Assembly: GCF_001939045.1 (NCBI RefSeq)
Contig: NZ_MKIM01000026.1
Span: forward strand, 1-64,000
DNA length: 64,000 bases
Reading direction: 5' to 3'
Source: Rhizobium oryziradicis
GTDB lineage: Bacteria; Pseudomonadota; Alphaproteobacteria; Rhizobiales; Rhizobiaceae
The notes under the pieces were generated by a model, which saw only the letters and a program-made list of their open reading frames with translations, did no database searches and was not told where the DNA came from. This document shows, piece by piece, positions 52,444 through 61,096 of the stretch. Position numbers and translations under genes: made by a program. Each line of letters opens with the position of its first letter. Positions within the stretch are counted from its first letter, which is position 1.

Positions 52444-52447
52444 GTTT

Positions 52448-52771
52448 CTATGGATCGTCAACGGCGCGCAAGATTGCACGCCAATCCTGTTTGCCACCCA
52501 GCAGACGCAACACGTTGATATGATCTTTGCCAACCGTGTAAATAATCAAATGGTTTTGATGCACATGGATACGCACGGGCGGCACAAACTCAGCACGCTC
52601 ACGCGCCATGGTCGGCATGGCAGCAAGAATATCAAAGACGTGAGATAGCTCATCCACATAGCGATCCGCCTGCGGTATCGACCATGTTTCGGCCGTATAC
52701 CGCCAGATCTCTTCAAGATCCTCAAGTGCTTTTGGCGAAAGCCTGAGAGGTGCCGAATCAGCGGACGACAT
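52448..52771 (-). CDS. parE: ParE/RelE-superfamily toxin
   Basis: A 107-residue protein of the ParE type: LRLSPKALEDLEEIWRYTAETWSIPQADRYVDELSHVFDILA, then MARERAEFVPPVRIHVHQNHLIIYTV and the C-terminal INVLRLLGGKQDW. The strand-helix-helix-four-strand order and the LxxxxDLEEIW helix fit gyrase-targeting ParE proteins, although RelE-type ribonuclease action cannot be excluded. It overlaps the antitoxin gene by 14 bases. Confidence 0.88.
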   Translation of the reverse strand: MSSADSAPLRLSPKALEDLEEIWRYTAETWSIPQADRYVDELSHVFDILAAMPTMARERAEFVPPVRIHVHQNHLIIYTVGKDHINVLRLLGGKQDWRAILRAVDDP

Positions 52772-53006
52772 GACGCTCGCGCATTTTCAACTTGAACGCA
52801 CTGGCATCAAATGCTTGCCCGGCACCGCTTTCTGCACCTTCAGTGATGGCGGCTTGCAAGGTCGCAATTCCAGTTTGCCGCTCCTGATCTTTGCGGATCA
52901 AATCCCGGACATAATCACTGGTGTTGCTATAACGTCCATCGCTCGCCTGACGCTCAACCCATAACTTCATCGGATCAGGCAGAGAAACATTCATCGTCGC
53001 CATCAC
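52758..53006 (-). CDS. parD: ParD-type antitoxin
   Basis: An 82-residue antitoxin. The ribbon-helix-helix N terminus (MNVSLPDPMKLWVERQASDGRYSNTSDYVRDLIRKDQER, about 5-43) binds DNA and the C-terminal tail neutralises the toxin. The start may be Met 1, 2 or 5. Toxin and antitoxin are cotranscribed, antitoxin first, as is usual. Half-sites AATGGCA upstream could be its operator. Confidence 0.9.
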   Translation of the reverse strand: MMATMNVSLPDPMKLWVERQASDGRYSNTSDYVRDLIRKDQERQTGIATLQAAITEGAESGAGQAFDASAFKLKMRERHVVR

Positions 53007-53041
53007 AGTTCTCCTTGGTTATCTCCAATAGAATAACGAGA

Positions 53042-53086
53042 AATGGCATTACCTGTCAAATTTAATGGCAATCTTTGCCATTAAAT
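53042..53086. promoter_or_regulatory. AATGGCA half-sites and hairpin before parD
   Basis: ATTTAATGGCA (53060-53070) and TGCCATTAAAT (53076-53086) are perfect inverted arms with a 5-base spacer, and AATGGCA recurs at 53042-53048. The site lies 36-80 bases upstream of parD and just after the hydratase stop. It could be the ParD operator or a terminator for the hydratase gene. Confidence 0.5.
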
Positions 53087-53088
53087 GA

Positions 53089-53835
53089 TCAGCGATTCAG
53101 GGTGGCGCGCAGTTCATAAGCGCCATTGACCCTGGCTTCGAGTGTCGCAGGAAGCGATGCTTTTAAAAGACCGCATAGAGAGCCGGTGGTGACAATATTG
53201 CCCGCCTTCAACAAGCCGATTTTATCGTCATCCGCCAATGCGTAAGCAAGGATGGGAGCCAAGACACCACCAAAGGGATGCTTTGCCTGGGCCGCAAAGA
53301 TTGTTTCTCCATTGGCAGAGATCATAAGGTCTGCGCCGTCAATATCGACACCACCAGCCCAGTCCTCGTTGCCCGCAACAAACGCGCTGTTGGACATGTT
53401 GTCGGCCAGTTGGGCATTTTCATCGGCCGTTTGCGGATCAGAAAACCGTGTCGCACAAATCTCAAAACCAAAGATAAAACGCTCGATGGCGGGCAAAATG
53501 CCTTCCGCCCCATCGGCTGCCATGGAGGCCGTGATGTCGCTCTTCAAAACAACGGCAAGTTCGAACTCAATGCCGGTATAGCCGGTATCAGAAATCGCGA
53601 TGGTTTCGCCATCCACGATGCTGCGATTGATGAAGATCGGCGCCCCCACCGCTGTGCCATCTTTTCTGAGCGCGATTTTGAAGGTTGTGGCCGATTGCTT
53701 GAGCTGATGCATCACCGCATTTTGCACATCAAAGGCTTGGGCAACGCTCATACCATTCAAGCGCTGTGCCTCCATCAGACCATTGGTCTGGCGGGCTTTG
53801 ACAATATTCAAGGCAATGGTCTCAGACACGGGCAT
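53089..53835 (-). CDS. 2-keto-4-pentenoate hydratase-like (fumarylacetoacetate hydrolase family)
   Basis: A 248-residue protein resembling MhpD/hydratases of meta-cleavage pathways. It has GIEFELAVVLKSD (about 86-98) carrying the metal-binding Glu pair, ERFIFGFEICATRFSDP (about 122-138), NSAFVAGNEDW (about 153-163) and TTGSLCGLLKA near the end. It would hydrate 2-oxopent-4-enoate or a related enol acid. No meta-cleavage dioxygenase is nearby, so the substrate here is uncertain. Confidence 0.8.
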   Translation of the reverse strand: MPVSETIALNIVKARQTNGLMEAQRLNGMSVAQAFDVQNAVMHQLKQSATTFKIALRKDGTAVGAPIFINRSIVDGETIAISDTGYTGIEFELAVVLKSDITASMAADGAEGILPAIERFIFGFEICATRFSDPQTADENAQLADNMSNSAFVAGNEDWAGGVDIDGADLMISANGETIFAAQAKHPFGGVLAPILAYALADDDKIGLLKAGNIVTTGSLCGLLKASLPATLEARVNGAYELRATLNR

Positions 53836-54161
53836 TCCTCCTCAAGCAGGCCAGTCGGGTTCGAAACAGATCTATGACAGTATTGCACGGATTGATCCAC
53901 CGGAAATCCGCCCGGCTGGAACCACACAGGCTGCGAAGCTTCCCAAACCGTGACAAAAATGATCGAGAACAACGCAAAAAAAGGGAGAGATAAAGAGAGA
54001 CTATCAGTTGGATTTATATATTAAAATAGCAATATGACTTGGAAATATGCACCTTGCAGTGCGTAAAACCTCAACTCGTCTTTGGCCGTCAATATTCCTC
54101 TAGACTTCCACCAAGTATAATGCAAAAACTCACTGCAAACTTGAATTATCGGGGGATAAAC
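53836..54161. other. Intergenic region, 326 bases
   Basis: This gap lies between two divergent genes. No gene, repeat or known promoter motif was recognised. A ribosome site GGGGGATAAAC precedes the next start at 54162. Confidence 0.4.
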
Positions 54162-54506
54162 ATGCTTTTGAATGGTGTGCGCACAAGTCTTGTCGCAATT
54201 TCCTTCAGCCTTATGTGCAGTGGCCTAACCTTCACTGCCGCCCATGCGGAAGAGTATTCTTTCAAGGCAACAAACTCTACCAACACGGCCATTATCAAAA
54301 TCCTGGTCTCCGAGAACAAACGGAAATGGGGTTATTTTGATATCGGCCGTGGCATCAAGCCAGGTGCAACGACAAAACTCGTCTGGGACCAGAGCACAAA
54401 TAGCGAAAATTGCACGCAATGGGTCAAGGCAGTGTTTGCCGATGACAGCGAATCTGAGCCAGCCAAGTTCGATTTCTGTGAAAGCGGACTTGAGATTGAA
54501 TTCTGA
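54162..54506 (+). CDS. Small secreted hypothetical protein
   Basis: 114 residues from ATG 54162 (GGGGG upstream). A signal peptide (SLVAISFSLMCSGLTFTAAHA, cleavage before EEYSF) is followed by a mature part of about 85 residues: ATNSTNTAIIKILVSENKRKWGYFDIG, then IKPGATTKLVWDQ and two cysteines (NCTQW and DFCESG) likely disulfide-bonded. It probably folds as a small beta sandwich in the periplasm. The family is not recognised. Confidence 0.65.
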   Translation: MLLNGVRTSLVAISFSLMCSGLTFTAAHAEEYSFKATNSTNTAIIKILVSENKRKWGYFDIGRGIKPGATTKLVWDQSTNSENCTQWVKAVFADDSESEPAKFDFCESGLEIEF

Positions 54507-54554
54507 GAAAAATGATCCGGCAGATTAATGCCAATCGTTTTGATGCGCGGTTCC

Positions 54555-54582
54555 CCCCCTCTGCCCGGCATGACAGAGGGGG
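54555..54582. terminator. GC-rich hairpin between convergent genes
   Basis: CCCCCTCTG (54555-54563) and CAGAGGGGG (54574-54582) with a 10-base loop lie between the small secreted protein and the IclR gene, which converge. It is a likely bidirectional terminator, although the T-run is absent. Confidence 0.6.
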
Positions 54583-54643
54583 TAAGCCACAGGTGAAAAC
54601 CTTTGCATCGTGCACCCTCCATTCCGATTTTCTGCACGCTGCT

Positions 54644-55432
54644 TTAGCTGCCCTGATAGCCAAGGGCTGCAGATGCTTTCGCGCTGGCGGAGAGAAGCAG
54701 GTCGACATAGTCGGGCTTTCGTGCTTCATCGAAGCGAAAAAGCGGGAATGAAATCGACATGGCGGCAATGGGTTTTCCCAGATAATTGAAGATCGGCACA
54801 GCCATGCAGCGCACGCCAGCTTCACTCTCTTCCACCTCTTCAGAAAACCCGCGTTCTCGGGTGAGACGCAAGGCTTCGAGCAGCACATCGGGATCGGTCA
54901 TGGTATTCGGAGCGTGTTTTGTCAGCTCCATTTTTGCGATGCGCTCCTTCAGCTCATCGTCGTCGCGCCACGCCAGAAGGGCCTTTCCCAATGAGGTACT
55001 GTGCAGCGGATTGCGAAGGCCCAGTGTCGATTTCATCGACAGGCCATAGGCCGATTCATACTTGTGGATATAAACGACCCGTTGGTCGCGATCATCGAGA
55101 ATGCCAAGATTGATGGCTTCGCCGGTGGCACGCGAAAGCACGCCCATGGCCTGATCCGCAACCCGCATCAAATCGGCTTTTTCAGACAGCGAGCGTGCGC
55201 CCATGCTGAAGAGTTTCAAGGTGAGGCCATATTTTTCCGTCTCGGGATCTTGTTCAACATAGCCAAGCTCGACCATGGTTTGCACCAGCCGGTGGGCCGT
55301 TGTTTTGGATGTCATGGCGCGCTGGGCAAGCTCGGCCAGGCCCATGCGCTTTTCCTCCGCCAAGGCCTCCATGACGGCGAACACCTTGAGGGCGGCAGCA
55401 ACATTCTCTGTTTTGGGTGCGTGCTCAGACAT
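54644..55432 (-). CDS. IclR-family transcriptional regulator
   Basis: A 262-residue regulator. The N-terminal winged helix (about 10-70, LKVFAVMEALAEEKRMGLAELAQRAMTSKTTAHRLVQTMVELGYVEQ) is followed by the IclR effector domain (about 85-255) with SLGLRNPLHSTSLGKALLAW-like and EEVEESEAGVRCMAVPIFNYLGKPIAAMSIS. It is divergent from the GH88/105 gene. An inverted repeat in the gap (55521-55545) is a plausible operator. KdgR-like control of pectin-derived sugar genes is typical of this family. Confidence 0.88.
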   Translation of the reverse strand: MSEHAPKTENVAAALKVFAVMEALAEEKRMGLAELAQRAMTSKTTAHRLVQTMVELGYVEQDPETEKYGLTLKLFSMGARSLSEKADLMRVADQAMGVLSRATGEAINLGILDDRDQRVVYIHKYESAYGLSMKSTLGLRNPLHSTSLGKALLAWRDDDELKERIAKMELTKHAPNTMTDPDVLLEALRLTRERGFSEEVEESEAGVRCMAVPIFNYLGKPIAAMSISFPLFRFDEARKPDYVDLLLSASAKASAALGYQGS

Positions 55433-55520
55433 GAGGCGTTCTATACCAATAGCGATTTTCTGTTTCCGATAGTGCCATTAAAAAACACCGTTGAAAAGTG
55501 TTTAGGAGTGTGATTTCTTG

Positions 55521-55545
55521 TTTTTCGAAATAGCATTCCGAAAAA
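55521..55545. promoter_or_regulatory. Candidate IclR-type operator
   Basis: TTTTTCGAAAT (55521-55531) and ATTCCGAAAAA (55535-55545) are inverted arms with one mismatch around AGC, ending 21 bases before the hydrolase start. A smaller inverted repeat (AAACAC / GTGTTT, 55483-55503) lies nearer the regulator gene. Confidence 0.5.
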
Positions 55546-55566
55546 ATAAACACGAGGGCCTCCACC

Positions 55567-56685
55567 ATGCATCCGCTGCTGCAACAAAAACACCATGCTT
55601 TGGAGCGCAGTGCTGTTTGCGAGCTGATTGATCGGCTGACGGATAATCTCATTCACATCGAGGACAAGACCGGCGAGTTTTTGCTCCGACTTGACGATGG
55701 CCGGGTGATTGACACCAAAGGTTGGGCCGGGTGGGAGTGGACCCATGGCATTGGCCTTTATGGACTTTTCAAATATTGGCAAATGACAGCCAATCCAAAG
55801 GCCCTCGACATTATCGAGACTTGGTTTGAAGCGCGTCTGGCTGAAGGCACACCCACCAAAAATATCAATACGGTGGCACCCTTTCTCACCCTTGCCCATC
55901 TGTATGAGATCAAGCCGGATGCGCGCTGGCTGCCCTATCTTGAGACATGGGCGGAATGGGTGATGTATGACATGCCGCGCACCCGCGAGGGCGGTTTGCA
56001 GCATATCGTCTACAACAACGTCAACGACCAGCAGATGTGGGACGATACGCTGATGATGAGCGTGTTGCCGCTGGCCAAGATCGGGCTTGTTCTCAACCGG
56101 CCGGAATTTGTCGAAGAGGCCAAATATCAATTTTTGGTACACGCCCAATATCTGATGGATACTGAGACGGGTCTGTGGTTCCATGGCTGGACATTTGATG
56201 GTAATCACAATTTTGCCAAGGCCCGCTGGGCGCGGGGCAATAGCTGGCTGACAATTGCCATTCCTGAATTTATCGAGCTAGTGGGTTTGCCAGAGGGCGA
56301 TCCGTTGCGCAGGCATCTGGTGTCGATTTTGGGGCGTCAGGCGCAGGCACTGAAAACCCATCAACATGCATCCGGCCTTTGGCACACCCTGATTGATGAT
56401 CCCGACAGCTATCTGGAGGCATCGGCAACGGCTGGTTTTGCCTATGGTTTGATGAAGGGCGTGCGCAAACGCTATTTGCCGGCGGACTATATGCCGGTGG
56501 CCGAAAGCGCCATGCAGGCGGTGATCGACAATATCAGCGCGGAAGGCGAATTGCAGCAGGTGTCGTTTGGCACAGCCATGGGCAATGATCTGGATTTTTA
56601 TCGGCAGATCAAGCGCACCTCCATGCCCTATGGGCAGGCCATGGCGATGTTTTGTCTCACAGAACTTTTGCGCAGCTACATCTGA
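55567..56685 (+). CDS. Unsaturated rhamnogalacturonyl/glucuronyl hydrolase (GH88/GH105)
   Basis: A 372-residue alpha/alpha-barrel enzyme. WEWTHGIGLYGLFKYWQ (about 56-72), NTVAPFLTLAHLYE (about 101-114) and NDQQMWDDTLMMSVLP (about 153-168, catalytic Asp) match YteR-like GH105 proteins, which hydrate the 4,5-unsaturated uronic acid left by lyases. GNSWLTIAIPEFIEL and ASATAGFAYGL follow in the right order. No signal peptide is present, so it acts on imported disaccharide in the cytoplasm. GH105 is favoured over GH88 by its length and the ABC/IclR context. Confidence 0.88.
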   Translation: MHPLLQQKHHALERSAVCELIDRLTDNLIHIEDKTGEFLLRLDDGRVIDTKGWAGWEWTHGIGLYGLFKYWQMTANPKALDIIETWFEARLAEGTPTKNINTVAPFLTLAHLYEIKPDARWLPYLETWAEWVMYDMPRTREGGLQHIVYNNVNDQQMWDDTLMMSVLPLAKIGLVLNRPEFVEEAKYQFLVHAQYLMDTETGLWFHGWTFDGNHNFAKARWARGNSWLTIAIPEFIELVGLPEGDPLRRHLVSILGRQAQALKTHQHASGLWHTLIDDPDSYLEASATAGFAYGLMKGVRKRYLPADYMPVAESAMQAVIDNISAEGELQQVSFGTAMGNDLDFYRQIKRTSMPYGQAMAMFCLTELLRSYI

Positions 56686-56808
56686 AGTTTGCGAAGGAAA
56701 TTGGCAGCGGACTTAAGCGAGGAGGAAGCTTAACCACTGTTGAAACGGGAGAATGTCACGGATCGGGTTTGGCCAGGCCATCCCTGTGACTTTGAGGAGG
56801 AGGAATAT

Positions 56809-58089
56809 ATGACTGACCTGACAAGACGCAAAGTTCTAGGCACTATGGTCGCAGGCGCTGCGGCAAGCATGCTGCCAGCATTGCCCGCTTTTGCCCAAAC
56901 CACCATTCGCCATTTCTGGTGGGGCAATCCCGACCGCGACAAACGCACGTTTGCCGCTATTGATGCGTTTCAGAAAATGCATCCCGACATCAAGGTCTCT
57001 GGCGAAACCATCGGCTGGGCCGATTATTGGACCAAGATGGCCACCCAGACTGCGGGCCGCAATATGGCCGATCTGGTGCAGATGGATTACCGCTATCTGT
57101 TTGAATATGTGCGCCGTGGCGCATTGAAGCCTCTGGATGAGTTTATTGGCAAAAGCCTGATTCTGGACGGGTTCGATCAAGGTCCGATTGATGGCGGGAA
57201 GGTCGATGGCAGGCTGTATGCGCTCAACATCGGCTCCAACACGCAAGTCATGGTGTATAATACCCGTGTGTTTAAAGAGGCGGGCATTGATGCCGATCTC
57301 CTGAGCTGGACCTGGGATGATTTTGCCAAAGCGGCGGAGAAAATCACCAAATCAACCAGTGGCAAGGTCAAAGGATCTGATGACCTCGCGCTGATGATCG
57401 AGGTGTTTGAATCCTGGGCGCGGCAAAATGGCCATGAATTTTACGACAAGGACGGCAAAGTGACAGCAACCGCCGATGACGTTGCCAGCTTCTGGCAGTT
57501 CTGGGCTGATCTTCGCAAAGCTGGCACTGTGCGCAACAAGGATCGCACATTGGTTCTCGATCTGCCCATTGTCGAATCTGGCGTGGCCGTGGGCGACACC
57601 GCCATGTCGCATTTCTGGTCAAACCAGTTGGTGGGTATTCAAGGGGCAGCCAAGGACAAAATTGGTGCGGCAGCCGTGCCCGGCAAAGCCGGCGGCAAGC
57701 CCGGTCAATATATCAAGCCTTCCATGTTCATGTCCCTGAGCCGCGATGCCAAAGACCCGAAGGCGGCAATAGCCTATATGAACGCCTGGGTGAATGATCC
57801 GGAGATCACCGGCATTCTGGGGCTGGAACGCGGCATTCCTGCATCACCAAAGGTGCGCGCCGCTCTTCAGCCAAAGTTGACCGAGGTTGAGAAACTGTCC
57901 GTCGATTATTTCGACAAAATCCAGAGCAAGGTTGGACCGCTGCCTTTACCTGCGCCCAAAGGGGCAGGCGAGGTGCGCGATTCCTTTATGCGCACCGGAT
58001 CCGAGGTTGTTTTGGGCAAGATGACCGCCAAGGATGCGGCAGCCCAATTCATTGATGATGCGCAATCCATCATTGATCGCGCCCAGTGA
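56809..58089 (+). CDS. ABC transporter sugar-binding protein (family 1), Tat-exported
   Basis: About 426 residues from ATG 56809 (GAGGAGGAAT upstream). The N terminus has a twin-arginine signal (TRRKVLGTMVAGAAASMLPALPAFAQ, cut before TTIRH). The mature part follows SBP_bac_1: HFWWGNPDRDKRTFAAIDAF, then ETIGWADYWTKMATQTAGRNMADLVQMDYRYLFEYVRRGALKPLD, GSNTQVMVYNTRVFKEAGID and KPSMFMSLS. It captures an oligosaccharide for the permeases next to it, probably a pectin-derived uronyl disaccharide given the GH105 gene. Confidence 0.9.
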   Translation: MTDLTRRKVLGTMVAGAAASMLPALPAFAQTTIRHFWWGNPDRDKRTFAAIDAFQKMHPDIKVSGETIGWADYWTKMATQTAGRNMADLVQMDYRYLFEYVRRGALKPLDEFIGKSLILDGFDQGPIDGGKVDGRLYALNIGSNTQVMVYNTRVFKEAGIDADLLSWTWDDFAKAAEKITKSTSGKVKGSDDLALMIEVFESWARQNGHEFYDKDGKVTATADDVASFWQFWADLRKAGTVRNKDRTLVLDLPIVESGVAVGDTAMSHFWSNQLVGIQGAAKDKIGAAAVPGKAGGKPGQYIKPSMFMSLSRDAKDPKAAIAYMNAWVNDPEITGILGLERGIPASPKVRAALQPKLTEVEKLSVDYFDKIQSKVGPLPLPAPKGAGEVRDSFMRTGSEVVLGKMTAKDAAAQFIDDAQSIIDRAQ

Positions 58090-58174
58090 TGCATGCGTAA
58101 GCCTGTTGATTTCGGGTTGGCTAACAGCCCGGAATCCGCTTCTTCTCCATAAGGTTCGGGATTTTCATCCCGAT

Positions 58175-59083
58175 ATGAAGGTCATGCCGATGAGACGTTT
58201 CATTGCCCGCAACGGGCCAGCCTATGCTTTTTTGCTGCCGTGGCTGTTGGGCTTCTTTTTGCTCGCGCTTGGGCCAATTCTGGCATCGCTCTATCTCTCG
58301 TTCACGCGCTATGACATGGTTGGCGAGCCGCGCTGGGTGGGCTTTGGCAATTACGTCTATATGTTCACCCGTGACCGCCGCTTTTGGCAGGCGATCGATG
58401 TTACATTTCATTATGTTGCACTGGCCGTTCCCGCCCGCCTGATCATGGCGCTTGCGGTGGCGATGCTGCTGGATAAGGGCTTGCGCACCATTGGTCTTTA
58501 CCGCGCCATCTTCTACCTGCCATCCTTGCTCGGCTCGTCCATTGCCATCGCCATTCTGTGGCGGCAATTGTTTGATACCCATGGCGTTATCAACCAGATT
58601 GCAGCCCGTTTTGGCTTGCAGTTGAGCTCGTGGATTACCGATCCGAACACCTCGCTCTACACGCTGGTGGTGCTGGCCATGTGGCAGTTTGGCTCTCCCA
58701 TGCTGATCTTTTTGGCCGGTCTTCGCAGCATTCCGCGTGATCTCTATGAGGCGGCCGAAATTGATGGCACACCCGCCTGGCGGCAATTTACCCGCATCAC
58801 ATTGCCTTTGCTGGCACCTGTGATTTTCTTCAACGTGGTTTTGCAAACCATCGAGGCCTTCAAGACCTTTTCCAGTGCTTTCATCATCTCCAATGGCACG
58901 GGCGCACCAGCTGATAGCCTGCTGTTCTATACGGTCTATCTCTTCAATGAAGCCTTCAAATTCTTCCGCATGGGCTATGCCTCGGCCTTGGCCTGGGTGC
59001 TGCTGATTATTATCGGCGTCTTCACAGCGGTTGCTTTCCTGACCTCGAAATATTGGGTGCATTATGAAAACGAACGCGACTGA
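58175..59083 (+). CDS. ABC transporter sugar permease 1 (MalF/UgpA type)
   Basis: About 302 residues from ATG 58175; 58184 and 58190 are alternative starts, and no strong ribosome site decides. Six membrane segments; FLLPWLLGFFLLALGPILASLYLSFTRYDM opens it. The EAA loop is LRSIPRDLYEAAEIDGTPAWRQFTRITLPLLAP (about 188-220). It forms the channel with the next permease, which starts 20 bases before this stop. Confidence 0.88.
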   Translation: MKVMPMRRFIARNGPAYAFLLPWLLGFFLLALGPILASLYLSFTRYDMVGEPRWVGFGNYVYMFTRDRRFWQAIDVTFHYVALAVPARLIMALAVAMLLDKGLRTIGLYRAIFYLPSLLGSSIAIAILWRQLFDTHGVINQIAARFGLQLSSWITDPNTSLYTLVVLAMWQFGSPMLIFLAGLRSIPRDLYEAAEIDGTPAWRQFTRITLPLLAPVIFFNVVLQTIEAFKTFSSAFIISNGTGAPADSLLFYTVYLFNEAFKFFRMGYASALAWVLLIIIGVFTAVAFLTSKYWVHYENERD

Positions 59084-59981
59084 TTTGGCGCTCGCGATCG
59101 AGCTGGACGAGGCAGCGCTCGTTGCCCACGAGATGCGCCTGAAACGTGAAAAGCAGGCCCGCAACGCCCGCATCCTCAAGCATCTCTTTCTGATCGGCAT
59201 GTCCTGCGTGATGCTCTATCCGCTGTTCTGGCTGGTCGCTTCCTCGTTCAAGCCTGAGAATGAGATTTTTGGCAATCTGGCGCTGTGGCCAACCCGGTTT
59301 CAGCTTGAAAATTACACCAAGGGCTGGAACGCCCTGCCGCTGCCCTTTACCGTCTTCTACATCAACTCGGCCATTGTCACTGGCCTGTCGGTGATTGGCA
59401 ATCTGCTGTCTTGCTCCTTTGCGGCTTATGCATTTGCGCGGCTGCGGTTTAGCGGTCGCAACTTCTTCTTTGCCTTGATGATGATGACCCTGATGATCCC
59501 CTATCATGTGGTTCTCATTCCCCAATATGTGCTGTTCTTGCAGCTTGGCTGGGTCGATACCTATCTGCCGCTGGTGGTGCCGCGCTTTTTGGCCTCTGAC
59601 GCCTTCTTCATTTTCCTGATGGTGCAATTCTTTCGGCAATTGCCACGCGAACTGGATGAAGCCGCGATGATTGATGGCTGCTCGCCCTTCAAGATCTATT
59701 GGGCAATCATTCTGCCACTATCGCTGCCCGCCATGGGAACCGCGGCGATTTTCTCGCTGATCTGGGTGTGGGAAGATTTTCTGGCACCGCTGATCTACCT
59801 CAACGACATCAAAAGCTACACCGTGCCTTTGGCGCTGCGCCTGTTTCTCGATCAGGATGGCCAATCCTCTTACGGGCAGATGTTTGCAATGTCGGTGCTC
59901 TCCCTGGTTCCGGTGGTGATTTTCTTCGTCCTGTTCCAGAAATTGATTGTGCGTGGCATCGCCACCTCCGGAATGAAGTAA
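59064..59981 (+). CDS. ABC transporter sugar permease 2 (MalG/UgpE type)
   Basis: A 305-residue permease with six membrane segments. HLFLIGMSCVMLYPLFWLVASSFKPENEIF opens the first (about 36-70) and the EAA loop is LPRELDEAAMIDGCSPFKIYWAIILPLSLPA (about 193-223). An N-terminal cytoplasmic tail of about 30 charged residues precedes helix 1. It is the usual second permease of family-1 sugar importers. The ATPase gene follows 11 bases on. Confidence 0.9.
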   Translation: MKTNATDLALAIELDEAALVAHEMRLKREKQARNARILKHLFLIGMSCVMLYPLFWLVASSFKPENEIFGNLALWPTRFQLENYTKGWNALPLPFTVFYINSAIVTGLSVIGNLLSCSFAAYAFARLRFSGRNFFFALMMMTLMIPYHVVLIPQYVLFLQLGWVDTYLPLVVPRFLASDAFFIFLMVQFFRQLPRELDEAAMIDGCSPFKIYWAIILPLSLPAMGTAAIFSLIWVWEDFLAPLIYLNDIKSYTVPLALRLFLDQDGQSSYGQMFAMSVLSLVPVVIFFVLFQKLIVRGIATSGMK

Positions 59982-59992
59982 GGATAGACGAC

Positions 59993-61084
59993 ATGGTTGG
60001 TTTGACTCTCCGCAACGTCGCAAAACGCTATGGCGCACTCAGCATTATCAATGGGTTGAACCTTGATATTCATGACGGCGAATTTCTGGTGCTGGTTGGC
60101 CCCTCCGGCTGTGGCAAATCCACGCTGCTGCGGATGATTGCAGGCCTTGAGGATATTACTGACGGCACTGTGTCCATCGGCAGCAAGGTGGTCAATGATC
60201 TGCCGGCCTCCAAGCGCGAACTGTCGATGGTGTTTCAAAGCTATGCGCTTTATCCGCATATGTCGGTGCGCAAAAACCTCGCTTTCGGCCTTCAGAATTT
60301 CAAGATGAGCAAGACCGAGATTGACCGGCGCGTCAATGACGCCGCCCGCATCTTGCAAATCGAGCCGTTGATGGATCGCAAGCCCCGGCAATTGTCGGGC
60401 GGGCAAAAGCAGCGCGTTGCCATTGGCCGCGCCATTGTGCGCGAGCCGCAGCTGTTTTTGTTTGATGAGCCACTGTCCAATCTCGATGCAGAACTGCGGG
60501 TGCAAATGCGCGCCGAGCTTGCCTCGCTGTACAATCGCCTTGGCACCACGATGATTTATGTCACCCATGATCAGGTGGAGGCCATGACCATGGCCAGCCG
60601 CATCGTGGTGCTGCGCGGCGGCAAGATCGAGCAGGTTGGTACGCCGCAAGAGCTCTATACCAAGCCGCAAAATCTCTTCGTGGCGGGCTTTATCGGCTCG
60701 CCTAAGATCAACATGCTGGCGGCAAACGTTTCAACCGAGGGGTCCATTGCGCGGGTTCGGGTGGATGGCCTGCCCGATTTTACCATCCCAGATCTGCCAA
60801 CATCCGATCAGACGTTGACGCTGTGTGTGCGTCCGTCATCCTTGCGCATTGGCAGTGGCAAGGTCTCTGGCGAAGCCACCATTCGGCTGGTTGAATATCT
60901 CGGCAGCGAGACCTTGTTGCATGTGGTGCTGTCTAGCGGCCAGGTGCTGCTGATCAGCGATAGCGGCAAGGTAGACTATCGGGTGGGCGACGCGCTCACC
61001 ATCGGCTTTGATCCGGCCGATCTTCATTATTTCGATGCCAATGGCACCCGCGTGGAGCCTAACCTGACTGCCAAACCCAATTGA
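59993..61084 (+). CDS. ABC transporter ATP-binding protein (MalK/UgpC type)
   Basis: 363 residues from ATG 59993. Walker A GPSGCGKST (about 37-45), Q-loop VFQSYALYPH (about 80-89), signature LSGGQKQRVA (about 134-143), Walker B LFLFDEPLSNLD (about 153-164), His-switch VTHDQVEAMT. The C-terminal TOBE regulatory region (about 240-360) has FIGSPKINML and LCVRPSSLRIG, as in MalK/UgpC. It energises the sugar importer; such ATPases are sometimes shared among systems. Confidence 0.92.
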   Translation: MVGLTLRNVAKRYGALSIINGLNLDIHDGEFLVLVGPSGCGKSTLLRMIAGLEDITDGTVSIGSKVVNDLPASKRELSMVFQSYALYPHMSVRKNLAFGLQNFKMSKTEIDRRVNDAARILQIEPLMDRKPRQLSGGQKQRVAIGRAIVREPQLFLFDEPLSNLDAELRVQMRAELASLYNRLGTTMIYVTHDQVEAMTMASRIVVLRGGKIEQVGTPQELYTKPQNLFVAGFIGSPKINMLAANVSTEGSIARVRVDGLPDFTIPDLPTSDQTLTLCVRPSSLRIGSGKVSGEATIRLVEYLGSETLLHVVLSSGQVLLISDSGKVDYRVGDALTIGFDPADLHYFDANGTRVEPNLTAKPN

Positions 61085-61096
61085 AAGTATAGCGCT

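Noticed and set aside
58121..59200. 359-codon open frame antisense to the first sugar permease gene
   Set aside because: The opposite strand codes a clear six-helix permease with an EAA loop; this frame has no domain.
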